In this document: positions 51,933 to 64,000 of the stretch, piece by piece
Position numbering within the stretch: the stretch's first letter is position 1
Layout of the letters: every line of letters starts with the position of its first letter
NCBI RefSeq assembly: GCF_041146395.1
Contig: NC_091012.1
Location: forward strand, 16,854,193 to 16,918,192
Reading direction: 5' to 3'
Length of the DNA: 64,000 nucleotides
Source: Eulemur rufifrons
Taxonomy: Eukaryota > Chordata > Mammalia > Primates > Lemuridae
Notes under the pieces: model-generated
The model's database searches: none
What the model saw: the letters and a program-made list of their open reading frames with translations, nothing else
Told to the model about the DNA's origin: nothing
Translations under genes and position numbers: made by a program

Positions 51933-52359
51933 CTATTACTAGATCATGGAAATATACTTTCTTCTTGCCAACTATATACAGTATTTGCCAAAACTTTGTG
52001 ATCTCCACAACTTTATATCTCTAACATGCAATTTCTATGCATAGTAAGTAAATGAAATTCCTACTTTTTGTCCTTAGTGTCACTTTCCAGAAGGTCCTAA
52101 CAACCCTCCTAACTTTTCCTTGATTGAGGACTTTTGTTTCTCCATTTCTCCAAGCTTCCTCCTTGGTGAAGATTGATCACATTTTAAACATTTAAAACAA
52201 TCAATCCATATTCAAAAAATCAAAATTAATATAAAAATTGTGATGGCCATAATATTAAATTTTAAATAAATACAGAATATCTGACTGTACACTTAAACAA
52301 AAAATGTCATTCAGTAATTTAATAACTATAGGTTAATGGGCAGCCTTAAATTAATTTAG

Positions 52360-52840
52360 GTTACCATATTATACATTTTAAGTGCACATTCAGTATAGTG
52401 ACATCAAGTATATTCACATTACTTTATAATGATCAACAATATCCATATATGACACAATTTTTTACTCCCCTAACTGAAGCTCTGTAACTATTGAACATTC
52501 TTCCCTGCCCAACTCTTAGCAACCACCATTTTTCTTTCTGTCTGTATAAATGTGGTTGCTCCAGGAACCTCACATAATGAAATCATACATTATTTGTTTT
52601 CTTCTGACTGGGTTATTTCACCTCTAATAATGTCCTCAAGTTCATCCATGTTGTAGCATGTGTAAGAATGCCCTTCATTTTTAAAGGTGAATAATACTTC
52701 ATTGGATGTATATTGTTTATCCATTTTGTTTATTCATTCTTTCAGCTGTGGCCATTGTGTTGCTTCTAGTGACTTCAGCTGTATATTTGAGTATCGATTT
52801 AATGAAGTGCTTGATAACAGATATTAGATATTTTATTTTA
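52360..52840 (-). repeat. Old L1 (L1M-type) 3' UTR, antisense
   Basis: Order: 'catattatacattttaagtgcacattcagtatagtgacatcaagtatattcacatt', 'tcctcaagttcatccatgttgtagcatgtgt', 'tgtttatccattttgtttattcattc'. Typical antisense 3' end of a mammalian-wide L1. Confidence 0.75.
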
Positions 52841-54966
52841 ATGAGATAAACATATATAGCACAAAATATAGCAATTTCAAATAATCATCTGTTTAAACAT
52901 GCAAGAGAGGTTTATTTGTTTTAAGAGAGTAATTTCAACAACTGAAATGACTTTTCAGCTCAGGAAATTTGGGTTATTTTTACTTGTGGTTAAGTAATTT
53001 TTAAAATTTGATATCATTACCTCTTAACATTTCAATGGATATAGATGATACTTTTATTTTTTATTTTTAGGTGAAATAATTTTAAAAAATAAGATCAGTT
53101 TTTTATGGATCTAATTGGCCATCATGCTTTAGCATTTAGACTAATCTGAAGATTAACTAAATTTGTCAAATAAAATGAGTTGAAGGTAATTATATTTCTC
53201 TCAGATGTTATGTTCAATTATTTGCCTTATTAAAATCATGGCCAATATTTACATATTAGAGCAGTGACATAATTTGCCACTAATTAAAGAATTTATAAAT
53301 CTACAATAATGATTAGCTGGGAAAATTCCTTAAGATATATCCATGGATACATGTGTGATTAAGATTTAAAGAAATTAAATTATCACACAAATAGAATATC
53401 TTCAATGTTATTTAAAGGAGAATTGAACCTGAAAATTGACTAGTGTAAGAGTGAGAAAATTTGCTACCCTGGGGAACAAATATTTTCTTTTTTTTTTTTC
53501 TTCATTATGGCTTCAGAAAGCAGGAGAATTTTAAAATATGTTTTCTTCTGTTTTCAGATTCTCTTGTTTAAAAGGGTGATAAAATTGTGACATCTTTATA
53601 TTACATTGATCTTTTTTGCAATGTTATTAGTAGGCACACATATGTCCCATTTCTTTCTCATCAGGAACTCATTGATTAATCATAGAACATCTAGAACACT
53701 GCCTATAATATCCCATTCTGCACTTTTCTGATCCCTGTTCACAAAACTTAATATTAAAACTGTATATCTTTTACCCAGGATTCTTAAATAATTAATCAAT
53801 CTGTTCTGTCAAAAATAAAATGGTAACAGAAAAATCATTTATTTGACAGGATTTACAGTTTATTACAGAGTTTTAGCTCAATGACTTTGTCAGAAAGCAT
53901 GTTTTATTTCTTCAGATTATGGAATGGATAATAGACAGAATTTTATTATCCATTCTAAAATACATACAGTGGTATAATTGCGGATTTTCTGAATTTCAAA
54001 CTTCATAAGCAAATTATTAAATATTAGTGGATTGAGTTGGATTATCATGACTTACTCATGAAGATAAAAATCATGATGTCTTCATGGGCTGAATGTCCTC
54101 TCTGTGCAACATCTTCTTATTGTCCCTCCTGGGGTAGAGAAGAAATCTTCTAGCGTGGCTGTGTTGGATTCTCTCATATCAGAGGCTAGAATGTACTATT
54201 GAGGGGTGTGTCCAATTTTTTTTTTTTTTTTGCCCAAATATACTCTTTTATTTCATAGCCAGAGTTGTATAAATTTGATGCTTTGGATACCAAAGATATT
54301 TAATTTTCACAGATGTTTTATAGATTCCTGGAATTTCAGTATAATTCCTGCATGCTTTCAGAAAGCTATGATTTATTAAATCAAGAGACAATTATTTAGA
54401 AACAAAAATAAAATGTAAATAGATGATCTTGTAAAGGGATGATGTTGAAAAATACATTAAGAAGTGAAGTAATGTGATTCTGGCCTTACTTGTCTGTAGA
54501 TTTGTAGGAAGGGAACATTAAACATGGTCATATTGAGAGAGCAGCTCTTGTCAAAGACAGTAGTTCAAATGAAATATAACCATGGTAGAATCCAGCTACC
54601 TTTTCTTTTGTTGAACTAAAGTCGAAAAAATTACTGCTACATTGTAAGTATCAATATTTTTCCATCCATGTAATGTAATTGCATTTTATTTTTATATTTT
54701 ATATCTTGGCATCTGTGTAATAAAGTCAGTGCTACAGCAAAAACATTAAAAGCACATTGCATTCATTTTGCCAGGCACTTTGGAGTTTGATTTTATTTGG
54801 GGCTGCAGCTAATTAATTTGCTATTGTTTGTTCTTTTTTTTTATATATATATAGCCTGCCATCCTTGGATCGTGGTCCACTCTTTTATAAGTTCTGTGAC
54901 CTCTGGTTTCTCTACTAGAATATACAAATCTTAGATCCACAACTGTAAACATGACATTTTTAAAAT
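52841..54966. other. AT-rich sequence, no gene recognised
   Basis: Two kilobases of AT-rich sequence with T-runs at 53490 and 54215 and a short (TA)n at 54840. No gene or clear repeat is seen. Confidence 0.4.
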
Positions 54967-54977
54967 GTCTCATGAAA

Positions 54978-56062
54978 AATTTTTATTCATGTCACTTCTG
55001 TCACTTGCCCACTTCTTGATAGGGTTGTTTGATTTTTCTTGCTGATTTTCCTGAGTTCTAAATAGATTCTTGTTATCAGTCCTTTATCTGATGTGTAGTA
55101 TGCGGAAATTTTTTCCCATTCTGCAGGTAGTCTAAACATATGAAAAAATGCTCAACATCCCTAATCATCAGAGAAATGCAAATCAAAACTACAATGAGAT
55201 ATCACTTAACTCCAGTGAGAAAGGCCTTTATCAAAAAGTCCCAAAACAACACATGTTGGCGTGGATGCAGAGAGACAGGAACGCTCATACACTGCTGGTG
55301 GGACTGCAAACTAGTGCAACCCCTGTGGAAAGCATTATGGAGATACCTTAAAAAGATTCAAATAGACCTACCATTCAATCCAGCAATCCCACTATTGGGC
55401 ATCTACTCAAAGGAACATAAGTTATTCTATGACAAAGATACCTGTACCCGAATGTTTATACCAGCACAATTCACAATCACAAAGATGTGGAAACAACCTA
55501 AATGCCCATCAATTCATGACTGGGTTAGTAAATTATGGTATATGTATACCATGGAGTATTACTCAGCTATAAGAAATAACAGTGATACGACATCTCTTTG
55601 GTTCTCCTGGAGAGAGTTGGAACCCATTATATTAAGTGAAGTATCCCAAGAATGGAAAAACAAGCATCACATGTACTCACCAGAAAATTGGTTTCCCTGA
55701 TCATCACCTAAATTCACATCTGGGAATGAAACCAATCGGATATCACACTGAGGTGGGGGTAGGGGGAGGGGATGGGTGTATGCCTACATGATGAGTGCAT
55801 TGTGCACCATCTGGGGAATGGTCACATTTGAAGGTGCTGACTCGGGGAGGTGGGGGTGTGAGGAAGGGATGGGTGTATACCTACATGATGAGTGCAATGC
55901 ACACTATCTGGGGAATGGATACGCCTGGAGCTCTGACATGGGGGGATAGGCAGTACATGGACAACGTAAGTAACCTGAACTTTTGTACCCACCATAATAA
56001 GCTGAAATAAAAAAAAAATGTCTTCAGAATAAAAAGCATAGAATTCCAAAAAAAAAAAAAAA
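54978..56062 (+). mobile_element. Young L1 with 5' inversion and short 3' transduction
   Basis: Flanked by GTCTCATGAAA at 54967-54977 and 56063-56073. The first part (to about 55132) is ORF2 in reverse; the rest is forward, open for 186 codons (55140-55700) to the ORF2 stop. After the L1 3' end ('cataataagctgaaat') and a first A tail (56008-56018) come 29 unrelated bases with AATAAA (56028-56033) and a second A tail (56048-56062). That is the signature of read-through 3' transduction. Confidence 0.93.
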
Positions 56063-56073
56063 GTCTCATGAAA

Positions 56074-56861
56074 TTGAAGATGGGAAAAGTTGTTTGCCCT
56101 TGACAAAATATGAGCTATTGTAATTGCTTGATCCAGGTAAGTTCCAGTTGTCATTTTGTCTATTACAAGGTAAGCCCTCCGTAGATTTTAGTACACTTCT
56201 GCCTTTGGATCTTAAATCTAATCAAAGTGGAAAATCCTATTCTGATTAGATTTTTTAGTATTGATCATATGTGTGCAGTCTGTATTTAAAGTCAAGCTGT
56301 CTCATTTCCTGTGAAAAACCCCAGGCTCTTAAAGAGAAGAAGAAGACTGAAAGAAAAATGAAATAAAAATTTTAGATCCCTAAAATACAGTAACCAAAAT
56401 TTAATAGAAAACTTTCATTGCAGTTCAACTCAATATCGAAATGGAAACAAGAGATGGAAAAGTCTGTGAATTTAAGGATAGATAATGATCAGAGTTTCCT
56501 CGGGGACAGTCTCTATTGGCTTAAATTTTTGTATGAGTCATACATTTCTATATCTTTGTAGGACACAAAATTTCAGTTTAAAACTGCACATTTCAAATAA
56601 TATAAGGTGGCAACTGTGCAAATCAACTCCACCAACACTCTCAGTTTACTGCCATCTGTGGCTGCATACTATACTTCTTTTTCTTTATTAATTTTTCTCA
56701 ACTAGTCCTGTAAACTCTGTATTCTTTATTATGTATGACCTGTGAACTTTCTGCTTGGTTAGTTAGTGGTCACTTAGTGATTGAAAATGATTCTCTTAAA
56801 TGCCTGAAACCAACAAATTTCTCAGTCTTCGCTGAGGGTTTCTGTATGAGTGTTAGGCACA
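56074..56861. other. No gene recognised
   Basis: Unassigned sequence between two L1 copies. The frames at 56485 and 56735 have no recognisable domain. Confidence 0.4.
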
Positions 56862-57575
56862 TGTGTATTTTATTTTATTTTATTTTCAATTTCAGAATAT
56901 TATGGGAGTACATTCATTTTGGTTACATATAATGGCTTTTACTCTCCCAAGCCAGAACTACAAGTGTGCCCTTCCCCCATACAGTGCACTCCACAACCAT
57001 TAGTTGTGAGTTTGCTCACCACCATCACCCTCCTTTTACCTAACTGGCACCCAATGAATATTACTTCCATGTGAGCACCTTAGTGTTAATCTGTTAGTAC
57101 CAATTTGATGGCGAGTACATGCGGTGCTTGTTTTTCCATTCTTATGATACTTCACTTTGAAGGAGGGTCTCCAGCTCTATCCAGGATAATATAAGAGGTG
57201 CAAGATCATCATTGTTTTTTGTAGTTGAGTAGCAATCCATGGTATACATATACCAAATTTCATTAATCCACTCATGTATTGATGAGCACTTGGGTTGTTT
57301 CCACAACTTTGCGATTGTGAATTGTGCTGCCATAAACATTCCATTGCATGTGTCTTCATTATAGAATGTCTTTTTTTTCCCTTTGGGTAGATGCCTAGTA
57401 GTGGGATTGCTGGATGAAATCGTATTTCTATTTTTAGTTCTTAGAGCTATCTCCAAATTACTTTCTACAGAGGCTGTACTAATTTGCAGTCCCAAGAGCA
57501 GTGTAAGAGTGTTCCTATCTCTCCACATCCATACCAGCATTAGCTGTTTTGGGACTTCTGGCAATAAAGGGAATT
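56862..57575 (-). mobile_element. 5'-truncated L1, older subfamily
   Basis: TTTTA-rich tail at 56862-56884, 3' UTR of the same older type as 48.1 kb ('cagaatattatgggagtacattcattttggttac'), then the ORF2 C-terminus in reverse (WRDRNTLTLLLGLQ frame) to about 57575. Confidence 0.85.
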
Positions 57576-57774
57576 GAGTCTAAAGGGTAAAGGAACATTT
57601 GAGAACATTTCCCCAAAGAGAAAATTTCAAGAAAATGAATTTATCAAAAATAACCAAATAGAAATCCTGGAGTTTAGAAATATAATAATCTAAAATTAAA
57701 AAAATACTGGAGCAGCTCGACAGTAGTTTTCAACTGGCACAATAAATATTAATTGACACGGAAGACAAATGGGC

Positions 57775-58125
57775 TAAAATGAAATAGATGAACTATAACC
57801 AGTGGTGGAGAGGTTGTGGAGAAACTAGAGCCCTTAGGCATTTCTGATGGGAATGTAAATTGGTGCAGCTCCATTGGAAGATAGTGTGGTGTTCACCAAA
57901 AGGTTTAATGTTCAGTTACCATATGATGTAGCAATTGCACTTCTAGGTATATTACAAAGAATAAGTATCCGAAACTTGTACACCAATGTTCATAGCAGCA
58001 TTGTTCTTAACAGCCAAAAATTGAAAATGAGCCAAATGTCCATTGACTTATGAGCAAATCAATAAAATGTGATACATCCATTAAAAAAGATAGATCAATA
58101 GTAATCATCCAATCTAAAAAGAAAA
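57775..58125 (+). repeat. Old L1 ORF2 3' fragment
   Basis: Sense wording 'ggtggagaggttgtggagaaactagagccct', 'ctgatgggaatgtaaattggtgcagc', 'ttgttcttaacagccaaaaattgaaaatgagccaaatgtccattgac' marks an L1M-type ORF2 end. Confidence 0.75.
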
Positions 58126-58364
58126 TGAAAACATTCAAAAACTAAGGAAAAAAGCTTTATGGTCCTGTGGAGGGTCTTCTGGAACAATAATAAGATATTT
58201 TTTTGTTGTTGTTAAGCTCTGATGGTAAGAGAGAAAATAGTGTAGTGCAGAAAACATTTTAACAAATACTGACTGAAAACTTACTGAATAACCGATCTTC
58301 ACTGAAAAATCTAAGACTGAAACAAGGAACGTGGTTTTTCTCCGAAGCAGATGTGAACCATCAT

Positions 58365-59400
58365 AGGCTGAGAAATGGTTCCCAAAAATGGCAAGTCCTA
58401 ATTCCTGAACACTGTGACTCCTAACTTATTGGGTAAAGTCTTTGCAGATGTGATTAAAGTAAAGATCTTGAGGTGAGATTACCGTGGATTATGGGCATGG
58501 TCCCTAAATACCATTACCTCTTGCCTTACAAGAGGGATGTTTAGTTATGTCAGAAATCACTCCCAGCTCTCCCCCACTATCTCTTATGTGGGTTGTTTGG
58601 CTGATTTTGGAAACTAAATTGATACCAGGCATATTAACAAGAGAAAATCATATGAATGTTATTAGTTTTGCACATACATGGGGACATTCACAAGAAACTG
58701 TTCTTGGAAGAAGTGGCCAAAGCAAGATCCTTTTATTCTTTTTAGACAACGAATGATAAATTTGAGAAGAAATGACAGGGCAAAGAAACTCTGGCAAGGA
58801 ACAATACATTTCTAGGTGAGTCACTAGGAGATGTATGTGAGGGTGTAAAAACAGTAGAAGACAATGGTTACTTCATTAAGGATATTTTTTCAGGTTTATT
58901 GCTGCCCTCAAGTCCCAGTCTCTGATGGTAAGAGCTATTTTCTCAGGGTGTTATATGGATGGTACCACTTTTTGACTGGCGGCATGAAGGAAGTGTTAAA
59001 CTGATAGCCCTTTCCAAAACAACAATTTCTCCATATTTTCATCTCAAAATAATCATTATGCCAATTTGGCATATTTTTTGGATGGCATGTCCTTTACTCC
59101 TGAAGATGTAAAGGAAATTTTGAGTTAGACAAAAGAGAAGGTGATGTGACCACAGAGGCAGAGATTGGAGTGACGCAGGCAAAAGGAGAGGGACTCTGAC
59201 AGTCATCAGTGCAGGAACAGGTAAGACCTGATTCTTCTCTAGATCTTCTGGAGGGAGCACAGCCACGCTGACACCTTTATTTCAGCCTTGAGATACTAGT
59301 TGTGCACTTCTGATGCCAGACCCATGAGAAAACAATTTTCTGTGTTTTAAATCCTGAGATTGTGGCAATTTGTTTTAGCATAAACAAGAAAGCAATATAT
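58365..59400 (+). repeat. MaLR-like LTR split by an unidentified insert
   Basis: Left part 58365-58532 ('aaagtctttgcagatgtgattaaagtaaagatcttgaggtgagattaccgtgg'...'cttacaagaggga'). Right part about 59111-59400 ('gagttagacaaaagagaaggtgatgtgaccacagaggcagagattggagtga'...'gattgtggcaatttgttttagca'). The order is that of one LTR, with about 580 bases of unrecognised sequence between the parts. Confidence 0.6.
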
Positions 59401-59821
59401 AAATTTTGAGAATCACTGAGGCAGTCTGACACTCATTATGAATGATTTTGAAAAGAAAAAGAAAAAAGAATGATAAGGAGGGAGATCAGGTGGAGGAAGT
59501 GGAGGATGCAGGCATTATATACAGCAAAGACAAAGGGGTGAACTCATCAAGATGAGATAACAATTGTAAATATGGAGTCACCTAGTATGACTTTCAAGAA
59601 ATTCGCCAGTTTCCTCTAAGATATTAAATTCATGGCCCTATATTCATTTGTAGTGTTCTTTATTATCCTTTTAATCTCAATGTGATAATTTGTGATGTCT
59701 CTCATTGTTCAGGGGATAGCTTGGCTAAAGTTGTATGAATTTATTGATCTTTCCAAATAACCAGTTTTTATTTTTCAGATTTCTTCAAATGCTTTCATGT
59801 TTTCAATGTCATTGGTTTGTA

Positions 59822-60103
59822 TTTTTTTTTAATGACTAACTCTGTCACCCTGGGTAGAGTGCAGTACTATCATCACAGCTCACTACAACCTCAAACTCCT
59901 GGGCTCAAGCAATTCTCTTACTTCAACCTCCCAAGTAGCTGGGACTACAAGTACACACCACTGGCTGGCTGATTTTTCTGTTTTAATAGAGATGTTGTTT
60001 TGCTCTTGCTCAGCCTGGTCTCAAACACCTGAGCTCAAGCCATCCAGCTGTCCTGGCCTTTCAGAGTGGTGGTATTACAGGAATGAGGCACTATGCCTGG
60101 CTG
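59822..60103 (-). repeat. Old Alu (AluJ-like), antisense
   Basis: Starts with a T run and reads as the reverse complement of an Alu ('actctgtcaccctgggtagagtgcag', 'cctcccaagtagctgggactacaag', 'tattacaggaatgaggca'). No strepsirrhine linker. Inserted in the old L1. Confidence 0.9.
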
Positions 60104-60361
60104 ATTTCTTTTTTTTTTATTTAAATATAACTTTTCTTCTACTTGCTTTATACTTAAATTGTTCTACTTCCTCTATTTTCCTAAGGTGGAAAATCAGTTT
60201 ATTGATTTCTCTTTACAAATAGATGAATTTAATGGTATAAATTTCCATCCCTTCTTCTTTCTCTGCGTTACTACAAAATTAGATAATTGGTGTTAACATT
60301 TAGCTCAATGTTTTTAAAGATCCCTCTTGAGATTTCTGCTTTGGAACATGAATTTTTGAGA

Positions 60362-61268
60362 ATTGTGTTGACAGGTACACAAAAAGATGCTCAATTTCAC
60401 TAATTATCAAGAAAATGCAAACTGAGCCACAATGGGTTATTATTTCACACACATTGGAATGACTGTTATCAGAAAGAAGAAATATAACATAAGTTGGGAA
60501 GTCTATGGAGAAAAGAAAACCCTTAAACAATGTTGGTGGAAAGGCAAATGGTATAGCCACTATGAAATCACTATGCAGGTTTCTCAAAAAATTAAAAATT
60601 GGACTACTCTATGATACAGCAATCCTACTTTTGGGTACATATGAGAAAGAAATGAAATCAGTATGACAAGGGAATATCTGCAGTCCCATTTCTTTATACC
60701 ATTTTTCAAAATATTCAAGATATGAAATAACCTATATGTGGATTGATAGAGGAATGGATAGAGAAAATGTGGTACAGATATACAATGAGATATTCAGCCT
60801 CAAAATGAAGGAAATTCTGCCATTTGTGACAATGTAGATTAACCTGGAAGACATTATGGTAAATGGAATAAGCCAGAGACAGGAAGATAAATACTGCCTG
60901 ATCTCACTTATATGTGGAAATATAAAATGTCAAACATGTAGAAACAGATGGTAGACTTGTGGCTTCTGTGAGCTGGAGAAAGGGGGAAATGAGATGTTAG
61001 TGAACTGATACAAAGTTTCAGTTATGTAAGTTAAGTTCTCTACAACAAAATGTGTATAGATAGCAATATTGTATTGTATGCTTATCAGTTGCTAAGAAGA
61101 AAAATCGTAAATGTCATAAGAACAAAAATATTGTATCACTGTGATTGATGTGTTAATCAGGTATATTTGGGTGAATATTTCACAATGTCTATGTACGTCA
61201 AATTATCAGTTGTATCACTGAAATACATATGATTTTACTTCTAAATTATGCCTCAATAATATTGGGGA
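60362..61268 (+). repeat. Old L1 3' end, sense, inserted in the antisense L1
   Basis: Sense ORF2 end ('caaaaagatgctcaatttcactaattatcaagaaaatgcaaac', 'atacagcaatcctacttttgggtacatatg') then L1M-type 3' UTR ('gatcacttatatgtgga', 'gagatgttagtgaactgatacaaagtttcagtt', 'ttatgcctcaataatattgggg'). Confidence 0.8.
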
Positions 61269-61480
61269 AAAGTGCTGTTTATTCCTTAATATTTGGGGAT
61301 TCTTTCTCTATCTTTATGTTGTTGATTTCTACTTTGATTCCATTATAGTCAAAACATAGTGTGATATCTACTTTTATAAATGTTATGGTATGCTTTATAG
61401 CACAATATAAGAAGTTTCAAGATATTTCTTCTCATGTTTTGATAATGTATCCTTAGAGGATAATAGTTTTTTTTTTTTTT

Positions 61481-62039
61481 TCATTTTGAAACATGTCAGA
61501 ATTCTGGAGGTAATTGGACTATATATGAGGTATTTAACTGATGACTGATGTGCCCTTATTCTGATTCTAGATTTTTATTTAACTTTTTCCGTACTTGCTT
61601 CATATAATTTATTGATAAACTGAGTAAACAATTCAGACAGGAATTAATCCATCTAATTAATTAATGCATTTATCTAGGTTTAGGGACTATTAACCAAAAA
61701 GGATGTTTACTGTGATTGTGAGAGGATTTCAATTTCTAGAACTTTAATAAAGGAAAAAATATGTCAAAAGTACATTTTCAAATCAAACAGTGATTATACC
61801 CTCTCTTCCAATGTGTCAAGTGTCATATTCTAGAACTCTCTGAAGATTCCTTAGTAAATTCTGGTGAAAGGCAAATGAATTTATTTACTGAAACTAAAAG
61901 ATAAAGAACAGGGCAAAAATGAATTTGAGGTGCTGGAAAGTGGTTTGTGATTTAATTTGGTGTAATTATGTACAGATTGCGAATGTAATGCTTTTTGAAA
62001 CTGTCTCCAAATTTAACAAATAAGGAATGAGAGAATGAC
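61481..62039. other. No gene recognised
   Basis: AT-rich 5' flank of the olfactory receptor pseudogene. A non-coding upstream exon or promoter cannot be identified by eye. Confidence 0.4.
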
Positions 62040-62960
62040 ATGGCCAAACAACCAGAATTCAGGGCTGATTTCATCCTTTTGGACCTGTTTCATGGCCCCC
62101 AGGCTCCCTGGCTTCTCTTTGTTCTCACCATGCTGGAGCTTCTGGTCCTTTTTGGAAACACCATGGTCATCCTCCTCATTCAGACCTACCCACTTCTCCA
62201 CTGCCTCATTTTTTTTTCCTCATCCAGCCATCCCTGATGTACTTGTTCTAGATTTCCATTGTTCACCCCCAGATGGCCCTCAACTTTCTCTCTAGGAATC
62301 ATCACATCTCTTTCACTGACTATGGAATTCAGCTATTCCTCTTCATGACCCTGTTGGCAGGAAAGTGTCTGATGTTGGCCATCCTGGCTTAGGACCTCTA
62401 CGTGGCCATCTGTCACCCATTATGTTGCCTCATCCACATTCCCCATGATCTCTATGTGTGTCTGGTGCTTCCATCTTGGTTGAGCACAGTGCTCAATGCC
62501 TTGATCCATGTGCTCTACACTCTCACTTTTTGTTACTTCACCTCCAGGGAAAGCTGTCATTTCGTTTCTGAGTTCCGAGCTGTTTTGAAACTAGTTGTGC
62601 TGACAATTCCCTCTATCAAAAGGGTCTTTTTGTCAATGGTGTTATTTTTCTCCTCTCTCCTATATTAGCCATTATGGACTCCTATGGAAGTACACTGTGC
62701 ACTCTACTGGTGACAGCCTCAAGACTGGGGCACATGGGAACCTTGGCCACTTACTCCTCTCACATGCCCTTGGTGTCTCTATTCTATGTGGCTGCCATTA
62801 CCAAGTACCTTCCACCAAAATCTCACTCCCCTGTCCAGGAGAGGTAGTCTCTGTCTTCTACACGATCCTAACACAAATGCTCAACCCTCTCACCTACAGT
62901 CTGAGAAACAAGGATGTCTTTGGAGCCCTCAGGGGAGTTCTCAGAAAATCAGGAATATGA
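62040..62960 (+). pseudogene. Olfactory receptor pseudogene (class II, family 2-like)
   Basis: About 920 bp, the full length of an intronless olfactory receptor. The start MAKQPEFRADFILLDLFHG is at 62040. Helix 1 GNTMVILLIQT, then a frameshift before helix 2. The helix-3 motif survives as DLYVAICHP (62392-62418), preceded by a TAG. Helix 7 reads [17 protein letters not shown] near 62868-62918, and the frame ends in a normal stop at 62958. At least three frameshifts and several stops break it. An intact gene would encode an odorant GPCR of sensory cilia. Confidence 0.93.
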
Positions 62961-63387
62961 CGTTTTGAAGTTTCCAATGAAAATCCAAATCTAAAACAAT
63001 GAAAGCATATACATTGAAATGGTGGGATTTACCATATGTAGAGAGACATATTCATATGCATTTAAGTATAGAGAAAGATAGTTTGAGGAACAAAGAAGAG
63101 ACAAAAAGAAAGAATCCTGTGTTGAAAGTTGCTATGTAAATTGGTCATTTTCTTCCTTTAATTCATTTGTGTATTTGTACTCAAATATAATATATTGAGA
63201 ATGTGTTTTATTTGTGTACTAGATCAAATACACTTTCCTTACTCCTATGCAATCATCTTATTTGGCATTGTTATTTATTTTGCTATATTTTTGTTTTTCA
63301 TTGACAAATAATGGTATATGTATAGGTAGGACACAATGTGTTGACTTTATGTATACTTTGTTGAAAGATATGATAAAGCTAATTAAC
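62961..63387. other. No gene recognised
   Basis: 3' flank of the olfactory receptor pseudogene. AT-rich. Confidence 0.4.
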
Positions 63388-63600
63388 ATTTCTCAAAAGA
63401 GAGAAATGAATGTTCAACAGGAATATGACAAATTCTCAACCTATCTTATCAACAGGGAAATGCAAATTATAACCACAATGAGCTATTAACTCACACCTGT
63501 GAGAATGCCTATTCTGAATATGATGAATACTAAATGCCGGTGAGGATGTGGAGAAAAGGAAACACTTCTATATTGTTTCTGTGAGTATACATTAGGACAG
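63388..63600 (+). repeat. Old L1 ORF2 fragment
   Basis: Sense wording 'catttctcaaaagagagaaatgaatg', 'cagggaaatgcaaattataaccacaatgagctatt', 'ccggtgaggatgtggagaaaaggaaac' from the ORF2 C-terminal region of an old L1. Confidence 0.75.
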
Positions 63601-63639
63601 TCTAATTTATTTGGTTTTTTATTTTTTTATCTGTGATGC

Positions 63640-64000
63640 ATTTTTATTTATCATTTTTTTATTTCAGCTCATTATGGGGGTACAAAAGTTCAGGTTATAT
63701 ATATTGACCATGCCCCCCATCCCCTCGAGTCTGAGTTTCAAGCGTGTCCATTCCCTAGACAGCGCACATCGCACTCATCATATAGGTATGTACCCATCCC
63801 CTCCCCCCACCCCCATCCCCCCCAGTCAGAACTACAAGCATGTCCATTCCCCAGGCAGTGTGCATCGCACTCATCAAGTAGACATACACCCATCCCTTCC
63901 CCCCAGCCCCCACCTCTGTCCCATACCCAATTGGTGTTATTCCCAAATGTGCACTTAGGTGATGATCAGGGAAACCAGTTTGCTGGTGAGTATATGTGGT
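63640..64000 (-). mobile_element. Young L1, 3' end, running off the window
   Basis: Antisense 3' UTR 'tttatttcagctcattatgggggtac' with a tandem ~96-bp duplication of the C-rich (G-rich on its strand) block, and 'caccacatg'-type ORF2 end at the window edge. Its 5' extent lies outside this sequence. Confidence 0.9.

Larger units (their letters stand above)
59630..61480 (-). repeat. Old L1 (L1M-type) antisense, interrupted twice
   Basis: Antisense ORF2 is readable at 59630-59821 ('tgaatttattgatctttccaaataaccagttttt'), 60104-60360 and 61270-61480 ('gttgatttctactttgattccattatagtcaaaacatag'). It is broken by an Alu and by another L1 in opposite orientation. Confidence 0.65.

Overview
This window is nuclear DNA from a primate, most likely a strepsirrhine (lemur or relative). 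The main evidence is four near-identical full or nearly full Alu copies or relatives of them (20299, 21462 and 34741, plus older fragments). The three young copies carry an extra linker between the two Alu arms (containing GAAATTATATGGAC) that I associate with lemur-type Alus. About half of the window is LINE-1 (L1) of several ages, and there is no bacterial-type gene organisation. I see no intact host protein-coding gene. Nearly all long reading frames belong to L1 or are chance frames in GC-rich repeat DNA.

Layout. 1-4.0 kb: old repeats (MIR, a truncated Alu, a MaLR-type LTR) and C-rich sequence. 4.06-12.99 kb: three exon-like blocks of a RalGDS-family Ras-GEF-domain pseudogene, with splice sites still visible. 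A full-length 7.7 kb L1 sits antisense inside its intron, flanked by a 14-bp target-site duplication. That L1 has ORF1 (one frameshift), ORF2 (one frameshift, one stop) and a very long CpG-rich 5' UTR containing two 193-bp tandem monomers. 14-19.5 kb: truncated L1s, one of which carries an unidentified 225-bp insert in its 3' UTR. 19.98-21.3 kb: last exon of a KRAB-zinc-finger pseudogene, split by an Alu. 24.9-34.3 kb: stacked young and old L1 fragments, including an L1 inserted into another L1.

33.4-37.0 kb holds the most unusual structure. Segments are re-used in direct and inverted order, including a 367-bp-arm near-palindrome. Copies are about 97-99% alike, which suggests serial template switching during replication. 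37.0-46.5 kb: an LTR, a vomeronasal type-1 receptor (V1R) pseudogene, a decayed ERV-L provirus (RT, RNase H, integrase, dUTPase remnants) with an MLT2-like 3' LTR, and a truncated olfactory receptor pseudogene on the minus strand. 48-61.5 kb: more L1s, including a 5'-inverted copy with a short 3' transduction, and a nested L1/Alu/L1 stack. 62.04-62.96 kb: a second olfactory receptor pseudogene. The window ends inside another L1.

No genes here work together. The region reads as a repeat-rich, gene-poor area with decayed chemosensory, zinc-finger and Ras-GEF genes. Repeat subfamily names, gene family names and identities are from my own reading of the sequence and were not checked by database search.
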